Below the pieces are notes generated by a model. It saw nothing but the letters and a program-made list of their open reading frames with translations. It had not been told where the DNA came from and made no database searches. A stretch of DNA of 64,000 nucleotides from Roseateles aquatilis (GTDB taxonomy: Bacteria > Pseudomonadota > Gammaproteobacteria > Burkholderiales > Burkholderiaceae_C), in contig NZ_NIOF01000001.1 of the NCBI RefSeq assembly GCF_002205645.1, positions 930,001 to 994,000 of the forward strand, read 5' to 3'. The position numbers were made by a program, and so were the translations under genes. Positions 8,269-16,010 of the stretch are shown here, one piece after another; position 1 is the stretch's first letter, and the number at the start of each line of letters is the position of its first letter.

Positions 8269-9342
8269 ATGAGCGCCCTCGGCTCCACCCTGCCCACGGC
8301 CGCCGCCGCTTCCGGCACGCGGCCCGCGTGGCCGCGCCCGGCGCTGCTCGCGCTGACGCTGGTGATCGTCGTCATCGTCGTCGTGCAGTTCGGCGCCGTA
8401 CCGATCGCGATGGCGGACTGGTTCAACGGCCCCTGGAGCGATGCCGCCAAGACCGGCGGCGCGCATGTGCTGTGGCAACTGCGCCTGCCGCGCATCGGCC
8501 TGACGCTGGCCGTCGGCGCGGCGCTCGGCCTGGCCGGCGGGCTCAGCCAGGCGCTGTTCCGCAATCCGATGGCGGAGCCCAGCCTGCTCGGCGTCACCAG
8601 CGGCGCCGCGGCGGCCGTGGCGCTGACGCTGACGGTCTTCGCCGGCATGCACGCGGTCATTCCGCCGGACGCGCGGCTGTGGCTGCTGCCGGCGGTGGGA
8701 TTCGTCGGCGCGCTGTCGGTGTGCTTCGCGCTGGACCGGCTGTCGCGCTGGCTGGCGCCGGGCTCGATCGCGGCGCTGCTGCTGTGCGGCCTGGCGCTGC
8801 AGGCGATGACCTTCGCGATCGTCGGCCTGTGCAGCTTCCTCGCCAACGACGAGCAACTGCGCGCGATCAACTTCTGGACGCTGGGCTCGCTGGCCGGCGC
8901 CAACTGGACGATGGCCGTGGTGATGGGCGGCGCGCTGCTGCTGCTGGGCGCCTTCGCGCTGCGCCTGGCACCCCGCCTGAACGCGATGGCGCTGGGCGAG
9001 GCCGCCGCGGCGCATGTCGGCATCGACGTCGAGCGCCTGCGCTGGCAGAGCATCGCGATCGTGGCGCTGCTGTCGGCGCTGGCGGTCGCGTGGTGCGGCA
9101 ACATCGGCTTCATCGGTCTGATGGCGCCGCATCTGGCGCGCCAGCTGGTCGGCGCGGACCAGCGCCGCGTGCTGCCATGCGCGATGCTGGCCGGCGCACT
9201 GCTGCTGGTGATCGCGGACACGCTGGCACGCACGCTGGCGGTGCCGGCGGAGATCCCCGTCGGTGTCTTCAGCGCGCTGATCGGCGCGCCATGGTTCCTG
9301 TTCCTGCTGCGCGGCGCGGTGCGCCGCATGGGGAGCGCGTGA
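8269..9342 (+). CDS. hmuU: haem ABC transporter permease
   Basis: This 357-aa FecCD/BtuC-type permease has about ten hydrophobic membrane segments. It carries the family region RLPRIGLTLAVGAALGLAGG and the conserved end GFIGLMAPHLARQLVG. It forms the inner-membrane haem channel with HmuV. The start is taken at the ATG 8269; an upstream in-frame ATG at 8191 would overlap hmuT by 26 bp and adds a non-hydrophobic leader. No good Shine-Dalgarno is seen for either. The stop codon shares bases with the hmuV start. Confidence 0.92.
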   Translation: MSALGSTLPTAAAASGTRPAWPRPALLALTLVIVVIVVVQFGAVPIAMADWFNGPWSDAAKTGGAHVLWQLRLPRIGLTLAVGAALGLAGGLSQALFRNPMAEPSLLGVTSGAAAAVALTLTVFAGMHAVIPPDARLWLLPAVGFVGALSVCFALDRLSRWLAPGSIAALLLCGLALQAMTFAIVGLCSFLANDEQLRAINFWTLGSLAGANWTMAVVMGGALLLLGAFALRLAPRLNAMALGEAAAAHVGIDVERLRWQSIAIVALLSALAVAWCGNIGFIGLMAPHLARQLVGADQRRVLPCAMLAGALLLVIADTLARTLAVPAEIPVGVFSALIGAPWFLFLLRGAVRRMGSA

Positions 9343-10151
9343 TGGGGACGCTGCTCTGCCTGCAGGACGTGCGCGTGGCGCTGGGCGACACCACGATCGG
9401 ACCGCTGACGCTGAGGATGACCGCCGGTGAGCGCGTCGCAATCCTCGGTCCCAGCGGCGCCGGCAAGTCCACCTTGCTGCGCCTGATCGCCCGCGAGCTG
9501 CGACCGTCCTCCGGTGCCCTCGTCTTCGAGGGCCGCGCGCTGGTGGACTGGTCCGCCGCCGAGTTGGCGCGGCGCCGCGCGGTGCTGCCGCAACAGCACG
9601 GCGTGGCCTTCGGGCTGCCGGTCGAGCTGGTCGTCGCGCTGGGCCGCGTCGCGCGTCAGGGCGACGGCCATCAGGCGACGATCGTGCGAGAGGCGCTGGT
9701 CCAGGCCCAGGCGGAGCACCTGCTCGGCCGGCGCTTCGACACGCTGTCCGGCGGCGAGCAGGCGCGCGTGCAACTGGCCCGCGTCTTCGCGCAGGCCTGG
9801 GATGCGCGCGATGGCCTGCTGCTGGTCGACGAGCCGGTGGCCGCGCTCGATCCGGGGCTGAGCCTGTCGCTGATGGCGTCGATGTCGGACTTCGCCGCGC
9901 AACGCGGTCACGCGCTGGTCGCGGTGCTGCACGACCTGAACCTGGCGCTCAACCACTTCGACCGCCTCTGGCTCATGAAGGGCGGCCGGCTGCTGGCCGA
10001 TTGCGACGCGCTGCCGTCGACGCTGCCCCTGCTGGAGCAGCTCTACGACACGCGCCTGCGGCTGCTGAGCGACGAGCACGGCCTGGCGGTGCTGCCGCTG
10101 AGGAGCACCACCGCCAACGCGGCACGCCAGCGCGAAAGGACTCGCGCATGA
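9342..10151 (+). CDS. hmuV: haem ABC transporter ATP-binding protein
   Basis: This 269-aa ABC ATPase drives haem import through HmuU. It shows Walker A GPSGAGKST, signature LSGGEQARVQLARV, Walker B LLLVDEPVAALDPG and the switch His in LHDLNLALNHFD. The start ATG overlaps the hmuU stop (TGATG), and the end overlaps the tonB start (ATGA), which indicates coupled translation throughout. Confidence 0.95.
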   Translation: MGTLLCLQDVRVALGDTTIGPLTLRMTAGERVAILGPSGAGKSTLLRLIARELRPSSGALVFEGRALVDWSAAELARRRAVLPQQHGVAFGLPVELVVALGRVARQGDGHQATIVREALVQAQAEHLLGRRFDTLSGGEQARVQLARVFAQAWDARDGLLLVDEPVAALDPGLSLSLMASMSDFAAQRGHALVAVLHDLNLALNHFDRLWLMKGGRLLADCDALPSTLPLLEQLYDTRLRLLSDEHGLAVLPLRSTTANAARQRERTRA

Positions 10152-10885
10152 AGTTGCAGGGCGTGCCGCGCTGGCGTGGGTGGGCGGTGACCGGCGTGGT
10201 GCACGTCGCGATGCTGTTCGCGCTGGCAAGCGCCTTCACGCCGGCACGCCCGCCGCTGCCCTCGCCGCCGACCATCAGCGCGCGGCTCCTGCCGTCCTCG
10301 CCACCCCGGCCGTCCACCCGCGTGGCGCCGCCACTGCCGATCACGCTGCCCCGCTCCGCGCTGGTCCTGCCGCCGATGCCGGAGATTCCTCCACCGTCCG
10401 TGCAGATCGTCGCCACGCCGACCGCCGCGGTGGCCGCGACCCCGCTGCGCTTCGATCCGCCCGCCGCCGCGCCCGAGTCGGCAACGACCTCGGCCCGCCC
10501 GTCCCCTGTCGCGACAGCGATGGCCACGCCGACCGCGGCGACCGTTCCGACGCCGTCGACGGTGCTGCCGGCCACCGAATCGCCGGCCTCGCTGCCCGCC
10601 GACCATCGCCTGTGCAGCGAGCGCCAGATCGCGCGCCACTACCCCGCCATGCTGCGCGAGCGCGGCATCCAGGGCCAGGTGGTGCTGCGCGTGAAGGTCG
10701 ATGCCGACGGCCACGCGGCGGAGGTCGTCGTCTCCGGCGGCAGCGGCTGGCGCCTGCTCGACGAGGCCGCGCGCCGCGTCGCCGAGTCCTGCCCCTATCT
10801 CCCGGCCCGTCGCGGCGACCAGCGCCTGGTCAGTTGGGTCGAGTACCCGGTGCGCTTCGCGCTCCAGTCCCCCACCTTGCAGTAA
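10148..10885 (+). CDS. tonB: TonB family energy-transducing protein
   Basis: This 245-aa protein has one N-terminal membrane anchor (about residues 12-34), a Pro/Ala/Thr-rich periplasm-spanning linker (about 35-155) and a C-terminal TonB domain with HYPAMLRERGIQGQVVLRVK and WVEYPVRF. It transmits proton-motive force from ExbBD to outer-membrane receptors, and its place in this operon suggests a dedicated partner for HmuR. No exbB or exbD genes are in the window, so it must share ExbBD encoded elsewhere. Its start overlaps hmuV by ATGA. Confidence 0.9.
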   Translation: MKLQGVPRWRGWAVTGVVHVAMLFALASAFTPARPPLPSPPTISARLLPSSPPRPSTRVAPPLPITLPRSALVLPPMPEIPPPSVQIVATPTAAVAATPLRFDPPAAAPESATTSARPSPVATAMATPTAATVPTPSTVLPATESPASLPADHRLCSERQIARHYPAMLRERGIQGQVVLRVKVDADGHAAEVVVSGGSGWRLLDEAARRVAESCPYLPARRGDQRLVSWVEYPVRFALQSPTLQ

Positions 10886-10898
10886 GGAGTCCGCCGCC

Positions 10899-12314
10899 AT
10901 GTGCGACAAGCCCTCCCAGACCTCGCTCCTGAGCCTGCTGGCACGCGACGCCGCGTCCGGCACCACGGGCATCGGCCCGGCCGCCAACGCGCCCTTCCCC
11001 GCCGCCGACGCGATGCCCGCCGCGGTGGCCGGCCTGCCGCTGGCGCAAGCGCTGGCGCGCGGCGACGCACCGTCCGCATCGGACGAGACGCCGGTGCCGC
11101 GCGGCTCGCGCCGTCGCCGGTTGTGGGAGCTGCCGTCGCAGGCGCTGTGCCCGGTCATCGGCGTGTGCCTGCCGATGCCGGTGCTGCGACGCAAGCTGGG
11201 CAAGGTGCTCGGCGGACAGGCGATCGCCAACGACTACGAGCTCCATTGCGGCGCCATCAACGAATGCGCGCGACGCGGCCCGGTGTCCGAGATGCTGCAG
11301 AAGGAACTGGACCATCGCTTCGCGATCGCGCTGCGCCAATCCTCCCAACACAAGACCGCCGAGGCGCTGACGCGCTGGTGGAACGCCGCGCAGATGGGCA
11401 ACGACGTGGCCGGCGCGCTGTGGGGCGCGCTGACGCACGCGCGCTGTGACGCGGCCTTGCAGGAGCAGGTCCTGCGGGACATCCACATGCTGCAGCACCA
11501 GGTCGGCTCGGCCAACCGCGCGGACCTTCAGCGCATGGAATCGCTGGAAGACGAGAACGCCGTGCTGGCGCGCGAGCTGGGCCAGGCCCAGTCGCGCAGC
11601 ACGCGGCTGCTGGCCGAGCGCGCCCGCGAGCTCGAAGCGTCGCAAGCCGAGTGCCTGCGGCTGCGCGGCGAGCTGATGGCCCGCGACACGCTGGCCGCCG
11701 GCCTGCGCGACGAGCTTCAACAACTGGAAGAGAGCGTGCCGGGCCTGCGTCATCGGCATGAGCAGGCCAGGCACCTGCAGTCGCAACAGGAGCGCATCCA
11801 TCAGCTGGAACGCGCGCTGCTCACCGCGCGCCAGCAGGCCGAGCGCGAGCAACGCCGCGCCGAAGAAGCGCAACTCGCGCTGGAGCAGATGGAGCAGCAG
11901 CAGGCGCAATGGGCGACCCAGATGGCGTCCACCCAGCCCCCCGCGCCCGAGGCCGCGATGCCGTCGCTGGACGAGCGCTCGGTGCTGTGCGTCGGCGGCC
12001 GCCCGGCCGTCGTGCCGATCTACCGGCAACTGATCGAGCGCACCGGCGGCCGCTTCCTCCACCACGACGGCGGCGAGGAAGACGCGGTCGCGAAACTCGA
12101 CGCCAGCCTGGCCGCGGCGGACCTGGTCATCTGCCAGACCGGCTGCATCAGCCACGACGCGTACTGGCGCGTGAAGGACCATTGCAAGCGGCACAACAAG
12201 AAGTGCGTGTACATCGAGTCGCCGAGCGCCAGCGGTCTTCGGCGTGCGCTGGGCTCATTGGGCAGCGACTACCCGACGGAAGCGACGGCCGTTCAGCCGG
12301 GCGATCGAGACTGA
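10899..12314 (+). CDS. DUF2325 domain protein at the end of the haem operon
   Basis: This 471-aa protein has a predicted coiled coil in the middle (about residues 200-350, rich in Glu, Arg, Gln and Leu) and a C-terminal DUF2325 domain: VLCVGGRPAVVPIYRQLIER, then LVICQTGCISHDAYWRVKDH and CKRHNKKCVYIESPS. DUF2325 has no established activity. The conserved Cys and His residues in this segment (TGCISH, HCKRH, KKC) could bind metal or haem, which is my inference from the context. A strong AAGGAGT at 10884-10890 precedes the ATG, and tonB ends 13 bp upstream, so it is probably co-transcribed with haem uptake. Confidence 0.85.
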   Translation: MCDKPSQTSLLSLLARDAASGTTGIGPAANAPFPAADAMPAAVAGLPLAQALARGDAPSASDETPVPRGSRRRRLWELPSQALCPVIGVCLPMPVLRRKLGKVLGGQAIANDYELHCGAINECARRGPVSEMLQKELDHRFAIALRQSSQHKTAEALTRWWNAAQMGNDVAGALWGALTHARCDAALQEQVLRDIHMLQHQVGSANRADLQRMESLEDENAVLARELGQAQSRSTRLLAERARELEASQAECLRLRGELMARDTLAAGLRDELQQLEESVPGLRHRHEQARHLQSQQERIHQLERALLTARQQAEREQRRAEEAQLALEQMEQQQAQWATQMASTQPPAPEAAMPSLDERSVLCVGGRPAVVPIYRQLIERTGGRFLHHDGGEEDAVAKLDASLAAADLVICQTGCISHDAYWRVKDHCKRHNKKCVYIESPSASGLRRALGSLGSDYPTEATAVQPGDRD

Positions 12315-12330
12315 ATCGGCGCGGACACCG

Positions 12331-13344
12331 TCATTCGACAGACGCGGACTCGTTCTCCGTTTGCCGGGCGGGCTCCGTGACGCGGAGGATCTCGTTCAGA
12401 ACGGACGTGGCGTAGTTTCCGGCGGGCAAAGAGAACGTGAGCACCAGTTGATTGGCTTGCGGCCATTCCCATGACATCTCCGCCGGGCTCGCCACCAGGG
12501 CGCGGCGCTCCTGATCCAGACCGGCGTGTTCCATGCCGTCGCACAGGATGGCGTGACGCTCGGCCACGCCGTTCTCCAGGGCTTGCGCCTGATCCGTGGC
12601 GGTCACGCGGCCACGTCCCCAGAGCGGCCCGGTGGGGCGGCCCGCCTCGTCCATCACGTCACCGGGCAGGGTCTGGCCCCAGAGTCCCTGCTGAACTCGC
12701 AGCGCCAGCACTTCATTGAAGACGAAGGAGCGCACCGCAGACAGGTAGATGCCTTTCTTCTTCGGGTTGCGCACGCGGATTTCGCGCGCCAACATGGCCC
12801 GGCCCTGCTCGACGTTGCCGCCGTCGTGGCCGAAACGCTGGGCGCCGAAGTAGTTGGGCACGCCGCGTGACGCGACGGCCTTGAGGTTGGCCTCGATGGC
12901 GTCGCGGTCGCCGGTCACGTCACGCAGCACGATGCGGAACCGGTTGCCCTGCAGATCGCCGGGACGCAGCTTCTTCACGTGGCGGCTCTGGCTCAGGACC
13001 TTGAACTCCGGGTGCTGAAGCAGGGTCAGGTCAGGTGTCTCGCCCTTCGGCAGATAGATGCTGAACCACTGACGGGTGATGGCGTAGCGGTCCTTGAGGC
13101 CGGCATATCCCACGTCCCTGTCCTGCACGCCGGCGGCCTCGGCCAGTTGCTGGGCGACGAAGGCGGTGTTGGCGCCGTTCTTTTCGATGTCCAGCCAGAT
13201 GTGTTCGCCCTCGCCGGAGGGCAGTTGCAGCGGCAGTTCGGTCACGATGAAATCCTCGTTGAGGAGTTTCAGGGTGGCGCTGGCGCCGCTGGCCGGATAA
13301 GCGTTGGGCCACTGCGGCAAGGTCGTGTATTGAGCGTCGGTCAT
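12331..13344 (-). CDS. truD: tRNA pseudouridine synthase D
   Basis: This 337-aa enzyme makes pseudouridine at position 13 of tRNA-Glu. The catalytic Asp is Asp85 in the TruD signature GLKDRYAITRQWFSI, and the family motif GVPNYFGAQRFG is present. I took the start at the ATG 13342-13344, giving MTDAQYTTLPQ; the frame is open further upstream but that part looks non-coding. It converges on the DUF2325 gene with a 16-bp gap. Confidence 0.94.
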   Translation of the reverse strand: MTDAQYTTLPQWPNAYPASGASATLKLLNEDFIVTELPLQLPSGEGEHIWLDIEKNGANTAFVAQQLAEAAGVQDRDVGYAGLKDRYAITRQWFSIYLPKGETPDLTLLQHPEFKVLSQSRHVKKLRPGDLQGNRFRIVLRDVTGDRDAIEANLKAVASRGVPNYFGAQRFGHDGGNVEQGRAMLAREIRVRNPKKKGIYLSAVRSFVFNEVLALRVQQGLWGQTLPGDVMDEAGRPTGPLWGRGRVTATDQAQALENGVAERHAILCDGMEHAGLDQERRALVASPAEMSWEWPQANQLVLTFSLPAGNYATSVLNEILRVTEPARQTENESASVE

Positions 13345-13501
13345 GAGCGGTCTGACTGCACCAGCTGTGGATACGGACAGGCTGTCCAGCCGACCAGGGG
13401 CAGTCCGGACAGCGATTCTCTCCTGACCCGCATGCCTCGCGCGCCGCGATGGCTTGCCGTCCACGCGACTTGTGGACCTGCTCGCCAAAGGCGCTGGCGA
13501 G

Positions 13502-14926
13502 TCAGGCAGCCCCGCCCTGGCGCACGAGCGCCTTTGCAATCTGCCCCAAGGTCCTCAGCGCCCCTTCGACGCGCGGGTTGTCCGGATGCCCGAAGTTGAG
13601 CCTCAAGTGGTGCGTGAATCGGTGTTCGGTCGAGAACAGATGCCCCGGCGCGATGCTGATGTCATGAGAGAGGGCGACCCTGTGCAGTTCCAGCGCGTCG
13701 ATCTGGGCGGGCAACTCGACCCAGACGCAATAGCCGCCCTCCGGTTGCGTGATACGGGTGCCCTGGGGAAAGCACTTGGCGATGGTCCTCAGCACGGCTT
13801 GGCGGTTCGTGACGAGCGCTTGCCGAAGCTGCCGCAGGTGCCGGTCGTAGCCGCCCCGCCGGAGGTATTCGCTCAAGCCTTCCTGTATCGGCACGGGGGT
13901 GGCCAATGAACTCATGAGCTTGCGGCGGCTGACGTCCCGCGCGAACCGGCCGGCGGCCGCCCAGCCGACGCGGAACCCGGGCGCCAGCGACTTCGAGAAC
14001 GAGCTGCAGTGCAGCACCAGGCCGGACTTGTCCCAGCCCTTGGCGGGCCGTGGGCGAGCGCCGAAGTACAACTCGCCGTAGACGTCATCCTCGATGAGCG
14101 GAATCTCGCGCTCGGCGAGCAACGCCACCAGCGCCGCTTTGGCCGCGTCGGGCATCAGGCTGCCCAACGGGTTCTGGAAATTCGGCATCAGCCAGCACGC
14201 CTTGACGGGATGGCGTTCGACGACGGCCGCCAGCGCCGCGACGTCGATGCCGGTGCGTGCATGGGTGGCCACCTCGACGGCCTTGAGCCCGCGGCGCTCC
14301 AGCGCCTGCAAGGCGCCGTAGAAGGTCGGCGACTCGATGGCGACCAGGTCCCCCGGCTTCGTGACCACTTCCAGGCACAGGTTCAAGGCCTCCATCGCGC
14401 CGTTGGTCACGACGATTTCGTCCGCGTCGACCTTGCACCCGGCGCCCAGATAGCGCAGGCCGATCTGGCGTCGCAGTTCGGCGCTGCCCGGCGACAGGTC
14501 CTCGACCGTGCGCCAGGGGTCCAGCCCGCGCGCGGCCTTGCCAAGAGACAGTGCCAGCTTGTCCAGGGGAAACAAGGTCGGACTCGGAAACGCCGATCCC
14601 AGCGGCACGACGGCCCGGTTGCGCGCCAGCCCCAGCACCTGGAACACCAGCTCCGACACCTCGACGCTGCGCTCTTCGGCCAACGGGTCCGACGCGTGGG
14701 GTTCAGGGTGCGGAAACGCCGCCTGGTTGACGAAATAGCCCGACCGCGGCCGCGCCTCGATCAAGCCGCGGGCCTCGAGCAGGTAGTAGGCCTCGAAGAC
14801 GGTGGAAGGGCTGACGCCGCGGTCCTTGCTCGCTTCGCGGACCGAAGGCAGACGGTCTCCGGGGCGAAGTTGCCCTGCGGCGATGGATGCCGCCAAGTCA
14901 TCGGCCAGGACTTCGTAGCGCTTCAT
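13502..14926 (-). CDS. MocR-type GntR regulator with aminotransferase domain
   Basis: This 474-aa protein joins an N-terminal winged helix of the GntR family (LRPGDRLPSVREASKDRGVS, then STVFEAYYLLEARGLIEARP) to a PLP-binding fold-type-I aminotransferase domain. The PLP lysine is Lys312 in SSFSKSLAPGFRVGW. Such MocR proteins are usually transcription factors that sense PLP or an amino-acid adduct, rather than enzymes. The start is taken at the ATG 14924-14926; a GTG at 14966-14968 is possible. The divergent target may be the membrane-protein pair at 15147, which is inference from position. Confidence 0.9.
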   Translation of the reverse strand: MKRYEVLADDLAASIAAGQLRPGDRLPSVREASKDRGVSPSTVFEAYYLLEARGLIEARPRSGYFVNQAAFPHPEPHASDPLAEERSVEVSELVFQVLGLARNRAVVPLGSAFPSPTLFPLDKLALSLGKAARGLDPWRTVEDLSPGSAELRRQIGLRYLGAGCKVDADEIVVTNGAMEALNLCLEVVTKPGDLVAIESPTFYGALQALERRGLKAVEVATHARTGIDVAALAAVVERHPVKACWLMPNFQNPLGSLMPDAAKAALVALLAEREIPLIEDDVYGELYFGARPRPAKGWDKSGLVLHCSSFSKSLAPGFRVGWAAAGRFARDVSRRKLMSSLATPVPIQEGLSEYLRRGGYDRHLRQLRQALVTNRQAVLRTIAKCFPQGTRITQPEGGYCVWVELPAQIDALELHRVALSHDISIAPGHLFSTEHRFTHHLRLNFGHPDNPRVEGALRTLGQIAKALVRQGGAA

Positions 14927-15146
14927 GAAGAGGGATGCTGATATGGCTCGTGGCGTGGAACGCCGCACTGTATTGGCAACGACCGTTCACAGCCAGCCTC
15001 CTCTCGGACACCCATCTGATCCGGTGTTTTTCCAAGAATCTGAATCTGTACTTTCCCTACCTTCGCGAGCACAGTGCCAATCGGCGCCCCGAGGTCGTGC
15101 TCCTCACGATGGCTGGCGTCGAGGAAAAGTCTGGAAGATCGAAATC

Positions 15147-15386
15147 ATGGAATGGGTGCCCACCGTCTTCATTGCGTTCAAGGTCAGCGTGCTGGCCATT
15201 GGCATGTTCTACGCCATCAAGTGGCACTACGACAAAGCAAGGAAGGAGAACGGGGCGCAGAAGCAGCGCGCGCTGCTCCGCGCGGGCGGCGTCGTGGTCG
15301 TTGTCTTCGTGTTCTTGCTCGCCGCCCTCTTGCTCCTGACCTTCGGCCTTGGCTCCATGCTCGGCATCGACTTGACCTTCTCGTGA
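15147..15386 (+). CDS. small membrane protein
   Basis: This 79-aa protein has two hydrophobic helices (VFIAFKVSVLAIGMFYAI and VVVVVFVFLLAALLLLTFGL) separated by a short basic loop. I recognise no family. GGAAG lies upstream of the ATG at 15147. It is followed after three bases by the next gene, so the two probably form an operon. Base composition is less GC-rich than the neighbours. Confidence 0.6.
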   Translation: MEWVPTVFIAFKVSVLAIGMFYAIKWHYDKARKENGAQKQRALLRAGGVVVVVFVFLLAALLLLTFGLGSMLGIDLTFS

Positions 15387-15389
15387 CGC

Positions 15390-15818
15390 GTGGGAATCAT
15401 CGGATCGATGCTGTTCGACTACTTCAAACCAAAGAGCTTCGAGACGGTCAATGGTAGGAGCGTCTATCGCTACCTGGGGATCGACTTCTTCAAGAAGCAC
15501 TTGCTCTTGACGGACCTGATCTTGTTCCGTGCCCGCGGAAAGCCTCAATTCGATCTGAACGCAGGCGGAAGGCAAAAAGAACTCGAGCGGCTGGAGTGGC
15601 AGACACGGCGTGATGAATCAATACACCTCGCGTTCATGGGCGTGGTTGCCGCCATTGCGCTGGCAAAAGGCGATGACCTGTCCGCAGGTCAATGGATTGG
15701 AATATTCCTGATCAATCTCTACGCCAATGTCTATCCGATCTTCCTGCAGAGGCACAACAGGATTCGTCTCCTCAAGCTGCTCGCGCCTCTGACATGCGCC
15801 ATGCGACGTGGCAGTTGA
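15390..15818 (+). CDS. membrane protein, possibly CrtO-like acyltransferase family
   Basis: This 142-aa protein begins at a GTG (15390) three bases after the previous stop; an ATG at 15408 is the alternative. It has hydrophobic segments near residues 80-93 and 102-120. Its C-terminal motif NVYPIFLQRHNRIRLLK resembles the NxYPIxxQRYNRxR ending of proteins annotated as glycosyl-diaponeurosporenoate acyltransferase CrtO family. The enzymatic name is uncertain, since most such homologues are uncharacterised. Confidence 0.55.
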   Translation: MGIIGSMLFDYFKPKSFETVNGRSVYRYLGIDFFKKHLLLTDLILFRARGKPQFDLNAGGRQKELERLEWQTRRDESIHLAFMGVVAAIALAKGDDLSAGQWIGIFLINLYANVYPIFLQRHNRIRLLKLLAPLTCAMRRGS

Positions 15819-16010
15819 GGCAGGTGTCCGGTTGAATCCGCCCTGCATGGCGGCCCGCCACACCTGCCTTCCGATCCATCGGCCGCCCTTCGCGCGAAGC
15901 GCCCCACCCTGACCAAAGGCACCCCACCTGACCAGGGGCACAATCGTCGCCCACCGCCCCGCCGGTCATGAGCCGCGGGACGGGGTCCACGACTCCCAGG
16001 AGCTCACCGC

